Part shown: piece by piece, positions 1-4,938 of the stretch | Position numbering within the stretch: position 1 is the stretch's first letter | Layout: each line of letters begins with the position of its first letter | DNA from: Actinomycetota bacterium | Lineage (GTDB): Bacteria; Actinomycetota; Actinomycetes; Nanopelagicales; Nanopelagicaceae | Assembly: GCA_013205455.1 (NCBI GenBank) | Contig: JABMMO010000135.1 | Coordinates: forward strand, 1 to 7,859 | DNA length: 7,859 nt | Direction: 5' to 3' | Made by a program: the position numbers and the translations under genes | Notes under the pieces: generated by a model | What the model saw: only the letters and a program-made list of their open reading frames with translations | Databases searched by the model: none | What the model was told of the DNA's origin: nothing

Positions 1-42
1 CGCCAACAGAAGGTAAATTCTAAATAACAAGTTGAGGGTTGG
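1..42. other. Short flank downstream of the prenyltransferase gene, no gene assigned
   Basis: These 42 bases lie 3' of the minus-strand prenyltransferase gene. All three plus-strand frames entering from the window edge meet a stop within 27 bases (stops at 14-16, 21-23 and 25-27). A convergent plus-strand gene could therefore end here, but the tail is too short to identify. GCCAAC at 2-7 and GTTGGC at 38-43 are perfect inverted complements with a 30-base loop. That is long for an intrinsic terminator and there is no clear U-tract, so I do not call one. Confidence 0.4.
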
Positions 43-837
43 CTAAGCGCCTAACCGACGTTCCCGAAGCGAGTAGGAGCGAAGCGCCCGGAGGAAATCA
101 ACTTTACGGAAATCTGGCCAATAGGCTTCACAGAAATAAAACTCAGAATGGGCGCTCTGCCAAAGTAGAAAGCCGCCTAGGCGCTGCTCACCTGAAGTTC
201 TAATTACCAACTCTGGATCGGGCTGTCCTGCGGTATATAAATATTGACTGACCTCTTCGACCGATATTTCATTTGCGATTTCAGCCGGACTTCTGCCAGC
301 TTTGCCAGCTTCTGTGATCAGCGATTTAACGGCATCGACAATTTCACGACGGCCGCCATAACCAATTGCCACATTTACGACAACACCTTTGATCCCGCGG
401 CTCTTGGTGGCAACTGCCGCCAACCGATCTTGCAGTTCTTCCGGCAGAAGTTCGAGTGAGCCAACTGGGCGAATCTCCCAACGACCACGCCGACCTAACT
501 CATCAACTGTTGATCCGATGATTTCGATTAAAGCTTTTAACTCATCGGGCGATCTCTTTAAATTGTCATTAGAAAGCAGCCATAAAGTTAAGACTTTTAC
601 ATTGCTCTCTTCACACCAATCCAGAAGTTCAATAATTTTATCGGCGCCGGCTTTATGGCCACGGCGCGAGGAGGTATCGCCATCAATCGATGGGTTAGCT
701 TTTGCCCACCTTCGGTTGCCATCCAAAATTACGCCGACATGGTGCGGGGTCTTTGAAAAATCTAAAGAGCGCACTAACCGACGTTCATATAATGGATAGA
801 GCAACGATTTGATGCTGGATTTAATAGCATTATTCAT
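43..837 (-). CDS. Short-chain-type cis-prenyltransferase (isoprenyl transferase, UppS family, Rv1086-like)
   Basis: A cytoplasmic or membrane-associated cis-prenyltransferase that condenses isopentenyl diphosphate onto an allylic diphosphate in Z configuration. The 264-residue length is normal for the family. The catalytic aspartate is D39 in HVGVILDGNRRWAK (33-46). Further family marks are GHKAGA after an arginine-rich loop (about 60-65), SNDNLKR where UppS has STENW-like sequence, and the C-terminal IRTSGEQR followed by FLLWQSAHSEFYF and YWPDF. The DGNRRWA form and the GEQRLGGFLLWQSAHSEF block resemble M. tuberculosis Rv1086, a Z-farnesyl diphosphate synthase, more than the long-chain Rv2361c or E. 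coli UppS. Short product length is therefore inferred from motif resemblance, not shown. The ATG at 837 lies 3 nt after the stop of the DUF3817 gene, with only a weak ribosome binding site, so translational coupling is likely. It is the last gene of the minus-strand operon. Confidence 0.93.
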   Translation of the reverse strand: MNNAIKSSIKSLLYPLYERRLVRSLDFSKTPHHVGVILDGNRRWAKANPSIDGDTSSRRGHKAGADKIIELLDWCEESNVKVLTLWLLSNDNLKRSPDELKALIEIIGSTVDELGRRGRWEIRPVGSLELLPEELQDRLAAVATKSRGIKGVVVNVAIGYGGRREIVDAVKSLITEAGKAGRSPAEIANEISVEEVSQYLYTAGQPDPELVIRTSGEQRLGGFLLWQSAHSEFYFCEAYWPDFRKVDFLRALRSYSLRERRLGA

Positions 838-840
838 AGG

Positions 841-1146
841 TTAGCTCTGGCGGCTCTCCCGAAGCGCTCGACGTTCTGCAATAAAAGATGCGACCGGCAA
901 AGTGCCAGCCAAGATAAAGAAAATCATTTTCTTAATATCGTAGCGAGCTCGGACTGAGTAATGGATCGCAGTAAAAACATAGAAGGGATAGACATAACCA
1001 TGCACGATTGGAATCCACTTTACGTTGCTCTCCCAATTTTCATTATTCAATATGTACACGATTGGGAGCTCAACAAACCATAAAAGCAGCGACATCACGC
1101 CTGCAAAAATCGCCATAAACCTAAATCGTTTTAGCACGCCACTCAA
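841..1146 (-). CDS. DUF3817 family membrane protein
   Basis: A 101-residue integral membrane protein with three predicted TM segments (about 11-32, 46-66 and 73-91). It carries DUF3817 hallmarks: an N-terminal RFRxMA stretch, an HGY motif in TM2 (49-51), the VRARY loop, and AGTLPVASFIAERR closing TM3. Function in the family is unknown. The start is a TTG at 1146, chosen because AAGGAG (1153-1158, minus strand) lies 6 nt upstream. The TTG also overlaps the upstream SURF1 stop as TTGA, a 4-nt coupling overlap. An ATG at codon 11 would remove part of TM1 and the RFR motif, so it is unlikely. DUF3817 proteins are sometimes described as related to haem or cytochrome oxidase assembly factors. The direct neighbour here is SURF1, which makes a respiratory-assembly context plausible but unproven. 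Confidence 0.87.
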   Translation of the reverse strand: MSGVLKRFRFMAIFAGVMSLLLWFVELPIVYILNNENWESNVKWIPIVHGYVYPFYVFTAIHYSVRARYDIKKMIFFILAGTLPVASFIAERRALRESRQS

Positions 1147-1892
1147 TTTCTGCTCCTTAGATCGGTTTCACTATCTTCATTCTTCTTGAATTTTTGGTAG
1201 AACGGAAGAAAAACTACTACCCCAGCCATCAACCACCATATGACGACATACGAAATATGTTGCCAGTAATAGCCCGGCACCGTGGATCTAGCAGGTTCGG
1301 ATGAAATCAACTTTAACCTGCTCTCAATCCCAGAAATTGCCTCCGTCTGCACAATCACAAAACCATCAAAGATGGGGAGGTTGGTCTTATCTGCGATTAG
1401 AGCGCTATCTAACCTGGATAAAACATTAACCTCATTGGTAAACACTGCTCGATCTTCATTTTGATGCGGCATTAACCGTCCCACAATTGCAACTGGTCCG
1501 CTCGGTAGTAGATTTCTTGGACCCGATGTTGCCGAAATTTCTCGAGCTACCAAAATCGCCCCGGTGTTTGGAATTTCAAAAATCCCTACTTCCCAACTTT
1601 CTCGATTATTCTCGCGGCCCTTCTGGTTTGGTGCAATAAAAGTTTTCCCATAACTTCCAGAAAATTTAACAATTCGGTTTGGGGCGGAGCCAGCTAACGC
1701 AACACTTGGCTTTGCGATTGCCAATAACGAAATTGCTGGTTTATCAATGACTGGTTTTTGTAGTTCTTGTAAATCTGCCGCGCGTTGTAATTGCCAAATT
1801 CCTAAGCCAATAAAAATTGTGATTAATAACAGAGCTACCGATAGCGTTGAAACCAATTTCCGGAACTTACTTAGATTCACTCTCGAAACCAT
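1143..1892 (-). CDS. SURF1 family cytochrome oxidase biogenesis protein
   Basis: A membrane protein of the SURF1 family, which assists assembly and haem insertion of haem-copper (aa3-type) cytochrome c oxidase. It has 249 residues and the canonical two-helix architecture. TM1 at about 13-33 leads into the family signature LGIWQLQR (30-37), followed by a long extracytoplasmic domain and TM2 at about 212-233. H212, in the WQHISYVVIWW stretch at the start of TM2, matches the conserved histidine implicated in haem binding in bacterial Surf1. The C-terminus is a short charged tail. The ATG at 1892 overlaps the preceding small gene by 26 nt; a GTG at 1880 would cut this to 14 nt and cannot be excluded. 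The stop overlaps the downstream TTG start by 4 nt. No oxidase subunit genes lie in the window. Confidence 0.9.
   Translation of the reverse strand: MVSRVNLSKFRKLVSTLSVALLLITIFIGLGIWQLQRAADLQELQKPVIDKPAISLLAIAKPSVALAGSAPNRIVKFSGSYGKTFIAPNQKGRENNRESWEVGIFEIPNTGAILVAREISATSGPRNLLPSGPVAIVGRLMPHQNEDRAVFTNEVNVLSRLDSALIADKTNLPIFDGFVIVQTEAISGIESRLKLISSEPARSTVPGYYWQHISYVVIWWLMAGVVVFLPFYQKFKKNEDSETDLRSRN
1153..1158 (-). promoter_or_regulatory. Strong Shine-Dalgarno (AAGGAG) for the TTG start of the DUF3817 gene
   Basis: AAGGAG on the minus strand sits inside the last codons of the SURF1 gene, 6 nt before the TTG at 1146. It is one of the best SD matches in the window and decides the start of a gene that has no early ATG. 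Confidence 0.75.
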
Positions 1893-2034
1893 TCGAATTA
1901 TCTTCTGGGTTCACGCGCTTCTGCATTTTTTGATAACGGCGATAGAAACTCCAAAGTAGTAACGAGACCGCAACCATCAATACAAAAACCGTTATCGATC
2001 CGGCGGTTCCTGGGTTTACGGTTGCTTCATCCAT
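1867..2034 (-). CDS. Small single-TM membrane protein (Rv1083-like position)
   Basis: A 55-residue protein with one hydrophobic helix (about 11-30) preceded by a VNPGTAGSITVF segment. It is followed by a basic stretch (YRRYQKMQKR) and an acidic, hydrophilic tail, so an N-out/C-in orientation is expected. Small proteins with a PGT/PGW-G-x-hydrophobic start and a basic post-helix segment are common in actinobacteria. In M. tuberculosis one of this kind (Rv1083) lies in the equivalent greA-mca-Rv1086 neighbourhood. I chose the ATG at 2034 over one at 2070 because the longer form adds 12 polar residues that overlap the DUF4307 start codon on the other strand. Function is unknown. It is the first gene of the minus-strand operon and overlaps SURF1 by 26 nt. 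Confidence 0.72.
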   Translation of the reverse strand: MDEATVNPGTAGSITVFVLMVAVSLLLWSFYRRYQKMQKRVNPEDNSNGFESESK

Positions 2035-2067
2035 GAAAGAATCATCCCATGTCAGGCAATAGTTCAA
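2035..2067 (-). promoter_or_regulatory. Candidate leaderless promoter for the small-protein/SURF1/DUF3817/prenyltransferase operon
   Basis: On the minus strand, TTGAAC (2062-2067) and GATGAT (2041-2046) are separated by 15 bases, and the -10-like hexamer ends 6 nt before the ATG at 2034. That arrangement would give a leaderless mRNA, which agrees with the lack of any clear Shine-Dalgarno there. The matches are only partial and the spacing is short, so this is a weak prediction. It would lie inside the first codons of the divergent DUF4307 gene. Confidence 0.22.
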
Positions 2068-2519
2068 CACCTACGGAAGCAACTGGGCATTGGCGCGAAC
2101 GCTTTCCCAATCGCAATTTTTCCAGCGCTGAAATTGCGCATTTAAATCAGAGATATGGGAACGCACGCCAATTAAATTGGAAGGTTCCCGCAATCATTGC
2201 GTTAGCATTTGGCCTTCCGTGGTTAATTTGGTCCGCTACCCATCACTCACTGCCAGAAATTCGTTATACGTTAATTTCTTTTGAAAGCGATTCAACTTCC
2301 ACAACCCCATCAATCGACATTACCTATGAAGTTGAGCGACGAAATCCAATGGTTCCAATTACTTGCACGCTAGTGGCTCGCGATATCGATAAGAACATCG
2401 TCGGTGAATTTGCCGATCAAATCCCAGCTACAACCACTTCGGTAATTACCCGCAAAACTCGGGTTCTGGCACGCTCAATTCCAGTTAATGCCGCAGTTAT
2501 CAGATGTGCAACTACGTGA
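2049..2519 (+). CDS. DUF4307 domain membrane protein (Rv1081c-like)
   Basis: A 156-residue actinobacterial protein. The hydrophilic N-terminus ends in the family's RYG motif (35-37). A single TM segment (about 44-62) follows, and then an extracytoplasmic beta-rich domain of about 90 residues. That domain has the DUF4307 pattern: ...ITYEVERRNP...ITCTLVARDIDKNIVGE...RTRV-like stretch...C near the C-terminus. Molecular function is unknown. Position supports the call, since DUF4307 sits directly upstream of greA on the same strand in many actinobacteria, here with a 23-nt gap. The ATG at 2049 is preceded by only a weak GAAAGA (2035-2040). The start faces the small-protein gene across 14 bp. The stop is TGA. 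Confidence 0.85.
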   Translation: MSGNSSTPTEATGHWRERFPNRNFSSAEIAHLNQRYGNARQLNWKVPAIIALAFGLPWLIWSATHHSLPEIRYTLISFESDSTSTTPSIDITYEVERRNPMVPITCTLVARDIDKNIVGEFADQIPATTTSVITRKTRVLARSIPVNAAVIRCATT

Positions 2520-2528
2520 GTAATTAAG

Positions 2529-2534
2529 TACCGT
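2529..2534 (+). promoter_or_regulatory. Candidate -10 element for a leaderless greA transcript
   Basis: TACCGT fits the actinobacterial TAnnnT -10 pattern and ends 8 nt before the greA ATG, which has no Shine-Dalgarno. A start at or next to the A of ATG is therefore possible. I see no convincing -35. This is pattern-based only. Confidence 0.3.
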
Positions 2535-2542
2535 ACTCCCTT

Positions 2543-3031
2543 ATGGCTACGACACCAGAGACCAATACTTGGTTGACCCAAGAAGCAGCGGATCGGTTAT
2601 CCGCTGAATTGGCGTACCTGGAAAATGAAGGCCGCTCCGAAATCATTAAAAAGATAGAAGCAGCGCGCCAAGAAGGCGATTTGAAAGAGAACGGTGGCTA
2701 TCACGCCGCTAAAGATGAACAAGGAAAAATCGAAGCCCGAATTCGCCAACTTAAACATATGTTGGAACATGCGCATATCGGGGAGCCGCCTGCTGGTGAA
2801 TCTGGCGTGGTTGGTTTCGGTATGAAAGTCACGGTAGATATCGGCGGTGATCAGATGCAATTTCTCTTAGGTTCCCGCGAAATTAGCTCTGGCGATCTCG
2901 ATGTTTATAGCGAAAAATCACCACTTGGGTCGGCAGTTATGGGCGTGAAAGTTGGCGAAACCGTCACCTACACCGCACCAAACGGCAAAGCTATTACGGT
3001 TGCGATTTTAGAAGCTGAGTTCTACGCCTAA
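2543..3031 (+). CDS. greA: Transcription elongation factor GreA
   Basis: A cleavage factor that enters the RNA polymerase secondary channel and stimulates transcript cleavage in backtracked complexes. Its 162 residues match the usual length. The N-terminal coiled coil (about 10-80) carries the acidic tip in EGDLKENGGYHAAKDEQGK; D46 and E49 correspond to the catalytic acidic pair (D41/E44 in E. coli GreA). The C-terminal FKBP-like domain (about 85-162) includes YSEKSPLGSAVMGVKVGETVTY. The GDLKENGGYHAAK wording is the typical actinobacterial form. No Shine-Dalgarno precedes the ATG at 2543. A TAnnnT hexamer (TACCGT, 2529-2534) ends 8 nt upstream, consistent with a leaderless transcript in addition to read-through from DUF4307. 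The TAA stop abuts the stop of the convergent permease gene with no spacer. Confidence 0.97.
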   Translation: MATTPETNTWLTQEAADRLSAELAYLENEGRSEIIKKIEAARQEGDLKENGGYHAAKDEQGKIEARIRQLKHMLEHAHIGEPPAGESGVVGFGMKVTVDIGGDQMQFLLGSREISSGDLDVYSEKSPLGSAVMGVKVGETVTYTAPNGKAITVAILEAEFYA

Positions 3032-3826
3032 TTATTTAGTAACTTTATTTGTATATTTCCGAACGCTTAGCGGTACGAAAATAACCAAGATAATTACCAT
3101 ATAAATCAAGGACATGGTCAGCGGATTCTCGCTTGGGAATGAACCAGCGGTAGCGCCAAATTTATTCTCTACCCCAAATAGTTGGCGGCAAGCAGCAACC
3201 ATTGTTGAAACTGGATTCCACTCTGCAACATATTGCAACGGTTTTGGCATCCCGGTGGTCGGAGCAAATGCATTTGATAAGAACGTCATCGGAAAGGTAA
3301 CTAAGAAGCTCACGTTCTGCACAACTCGCGCATCACGTGCTGCTAAGCCAGCAAAAATTCCAACCCACGAAAGTGCATATCCAAATGCAAGTAGGAATAA
3401 GAAAGCTAGCGAAATTTTTAAGATCCCAGATGTTGGTCGCCAGCCAACAAGATAACCAGCTAACCCCATTACGGCCAATACTAAAATGTTTAATAACCCA
3501 TCACCCAGAGTTCGACCAAAAACTAGAGCAGAGCGCGCAATCGGAAGTGAACGGAACCGATCAATCAAACCTTTTTGCATATCTTCAGCTAGCCCAGAAG
3601 CGGTGGCCGCAAGCGTAAATGCAGTAGTTTGCACGAAAATTCCCGGCATTAAAAGTTGGACATAACCACCGGGTTGACCGGTCTCAATCGAGCCACCAAA
3701 TACATATCTAAATAGCAGCACAAACATCACGGGTTGAATCGTTGAGAAAATTAATACCTCTGGAACTCGAGCAAGTTGTAACAATTGGCGCTTGGTAATT
3801 ACGAGCGCATCCGTAAAAGCATGCAT
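3032..3826 (-). CDS. ABC-2 type transporter permease (DrrB-like)
   Basis: The integral membrane subunit of an ABC-2 exporter, partner of the ATPase encoded immediately upstream. It has 264 residues with six predicted TM helices (about 23-44, 57-79, 108-128, 137-162, 169-189 and 237-255). The cytoplasmic coupling segment GLAEDMQKGLIDRFRSLPIARS (78-99) is characteristic of DrrB/OleC5-like permeases. The NAFAPTTGMPKPLQYVAEWNP region before the last helix is also typical of the family. The ATG overlaps the ATPase stop by one base (TAATG), and GGGTGG (3836-3841) lies 9 nt upstream, so translation is coupled. Substrate cannot be read from sequence: family members export antibiotics such as daunorubicin, but also lipids. 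The TAA stop lies directly against the greA stop. Confidence 0.92.
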   Translation of the reverse strand: MHAFTDALVITKRQLLQLARVPEVLIFSTIQPVMFVLLFRYVFGGSIETGQPGGYVQLLMPGIFVQTTAFTLAATASGLAEDMQKGLIDRFRSLPIARSALVFGRTLGDGLLNILVLAVMGLAGYLVGWRPTSGILKISLAFLFLLAFGYALSWVGIFAGLAARDARVVQNVSFLVTFPMTFLSNAFAPTTGMPKPLQYVAEWNPVSTMVAACRQLFGVENKFGATAGSFPSENPLTMSLIYMVIILVIFVPLSVRKYTNKVTK

Positions 3827-4818
3827 TAACGATTTCCACCCTTTCGCTTCTTCTTGCTATCAGTCGGTACTTCTTCGACTTCAGCTACGTGGCCGGTAAG
3901 TGCCATAAACACATCATCTAACGATGGTCGTTTAAGGGCCACATCTAGTGGATGAATTCCGGCGCCATCTAGCGCCCGCAGAACTTCAATTAACGCCCCC
4001 GCCCCCGTGGTTACTGGAGCTGAAATTTTGCGTAACCCTTCATCAAAGGATGCTTTCGTGCCGCTGATTTTTGCGACAATCGCCATAGTTTGCGCCACAT
4101 GTGCTTGCTCGACCACAACTTCTAATCGTTCGCCGCCGACTTCACGCTTTAATTGATCGGAAGTCCCGCGCGCAATAACTTTCCCATGGTCGATAACAGC
4201 GATGTCATCGGCTAATTGATCGGCTTCATCTAAATATTGAGTAGTAAGCAATAACGTTACGCCATCTTTTACTAACTCTTCAATAACGCCCCACATCTCC
4301 AACCGACCGCGCGGATCTAATCCAGTTGTTGGTTCATCTAAAAATAAAACTTTTGGTTTCACAATTAATGACGCTGCTAAATCTAATCTCCGTCGCATGC
4401 CACCTGAATAGGTTTTGATCGGACGGCGTGCGCTTTCAGTTAGTGAAAATCTTTCTAATAATTCTTCAGCACGTTTAATCGATGCCGCTTTACCTAAATG
4501 ATAAAGCCGACCGAACATTACTAAGTTGTCCCAACCAGTTAACGTTTCATCGACAGCCGCATATTGGCCAGATAGTCCAATAACTTCGCGGACTTTATCG
4601 GGGTGTTTAATTACATCAATTCCAGCAACAGTTGCACTTCCAGAATCAGGTGTGAGTAGAGTCGCAAGAATTCGAACTGTTGTAGTTTTACCCGCTCCAT
4701 TTGGCCCTAAAACGCCAAGTACGGTGCCTTCTTCCACATCAAGACTTAAGCGATCAAGTGCGCGGATAGATCCTTTGTTATAAGTCTTAAGCAAATCCTG
4801 CGCAACAATGCTCTTCAT
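3826..4818 (-). CDS. ABC transporter ATP-binding protein, daunorubicin-resistance (DrrA) family
   Basis: A cytoplasmic nucleotide-binding subunit that powers export through the adjacent DrrB-like permease. It has 330 residues. Walker A is GPNGAGKTT (38-46), the Q-loop glutamine is Q85, the signature is YSGGMRRRLDLA (137-148), Walker B is VLFLDE (157-162) and the D-loop is GLDP (166-169). The switch position carries glutamine (Q194 in LLTTQYLDEAD) instead of histidine, which is the norm in the DrrA subfamily. A DrrA-type C-terminal domain follows (about 215-315; LKRPSLDDVFMALTGH near its end), and then a lysine/arginine-rich tail. The ATG at 4818 has AGAAAG (4827-4832) 8 nt upstream. It is transcribed divergently from the QacA/EmrB-type MFS gene. 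Confidence 0.95.
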   Translation of the reverse strand: MKSIVAQDLLKTYNKGSIRALDRLSLDVEEGTVLGVLGPNGAGKTTTVRILATLLTPDSGSATVAGIDVIKHPDKVREVIGLSGQYAAVDETLTGWDNLVMFGRLYHLGKAASIKRAEELLERFSLTESARRPIKTYSGGMRRRLDLAASLIVKPKVLFLDEPTTGLDPRGRLEMWGVIEELVKDGVTLLLTTQYLDEADQLADDIAVIDHGKVIARGTSDQLKREVGGERLEVVVEQAHVAQTMAIVAKISGTKASFDEGLRKISAPVTTGAGALIEVLRALDGAGIHPLDVALKRPSLDDVFMALTGHVAEVEEVPTDSKKKRKGGNR

Positions 4819-4856
4819 TTAGATCACTTTCTACATAATCAATCGCTTCATGCGAA

Positions 4857-4862
4857 ATTATA
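4857..4862 (-). promoter_or_regulatory. Candidate -10 (TATAAT) for the drrAB-like operon
   Basis: A perfect TATAAT on the minus strand lies 38 bases before the ATPase ATG, predicting a transcription start near 4850 and a 5' UTR of about 30 nt carrying the AGAAAG ribosome site. The sequence 17 bases further upstream (TACTAG, 4880-4885) is a poor -35, so activation or an unusual -35 is possible. Confidence 0.45.
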
Positions 4863-4864
4863 GT
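4859..4864 (+). promoter_or_regulatory. Candidate -10 (TATAGT) for the MFS operon, overlapping the opposite-strand -10
   Basis: TATAGT on the plus strand shares four bases (4859-4862) with the minus-strand TATAAT. It predicts a start near 4871 and a leader of about 68 nt before the ATG at 4939. The -35 region (TAATCA, 4836-4841) is weak. An alternative is TTGAAA at 4887-4892 as a -35, but no good -10 sits at the right distance from it. Confidence 0.3.
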
Positions 4865-4886
4865 GGCTCGCGTAGTAGGCTAGTAG
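4861..4886. repeat. TAGTRG repeat series in the divergent promoter region
   Basis: TAGTGG (4861-4866), TAGTAG (4873-4878) and TAGTAG (4881-4886) lie 12 and 8 bases apart, just downstream of the predicted plus-strand -10 and upstream of the minus-strand -10. They could form a regulator-binding array, but short repeats of this length can arise by chance. Confidence 0.35.
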
Positions 4887-4898
4887 TTGAAAGTTCAA
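4887..4898. repeat. Inverted repeat TTGAA-AG-TTCAA between divergent transporter genes
   Basis: A perfect 5-bp inverted repeat with a 2-bp spacer sits about midway between the ATPase and MFS start codons, directly after the TAGTRG series. It could be a dimeric-regulator operator. The arms are too short to exclude coincidence. Confidence 0.3.
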
Positions 4899-4928
4899 AG
4901 ATTATTAAAAACTCATTATGTATCTTCT

Positions 4929-4934
4929 GAAAGG
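4929..4934 (+). promoter_or_regulatory. Shine-Dalgarno (GAAAGG) supporting the MFS start at 4939
   Basis: GAAAGG lies 4 nt before the ATG at 4939. This is slightly close, but it is the only purine-rich SD-like element near either candidate start, and it would fall inside the coding region if ATG 4918 were used. Confidence 0.5.
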
Positions 4935-4938
4935 TTTT

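Noticed and set aside
2..43. GCCAAC/GTTGGC inverted complements as a terminator for the prenyltransferase operon
   Set aside because: The loop is 30 bases, the stem is only 6 bp and includes the gene's stop codon edge, and there is no U-tract.
51..786. Exact 13-bp direct repeat CTAACCGACGTTC at 51-63 and 774-786
   Set aside because: Both copies lie in the prenyltransferase gene and encode the same ERRL residues near its two ends; coincidence of coding sequence is a sufficient explanation.
389..799. Plus-strand open frame of 136 codons opposite the prenyltransferase
   Set aside because: It lies wholly antisense to a gene with clear family motifs and has no recognisable domain or ribosome site; it is a coding shadow.
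2035..2070. Longer 67-residue form of the small TM protein starting at 2070
   Set aside because: It would run over the DUF4307 start codon and adds a polar stretch unlike related small proteins; the ATG at 2034 is more economical.
3826..4818. Glutamine instead of histidine in the H-loop (switch) of the ABC ATPase
   Set aside because: This substitution in LLTTQYLDEAD is normal for the DrrA subfamily, so it is not an anomaly or sign of inactivity.
4918..4938. Earlier in-frame ATG at 4918 for the DHA2 transporter
   Set aside because: It has no upstream ribosome site, whereas GAAAGG sits before the ATG at 4939 and DHA2 proteins need no extra N-terminus.
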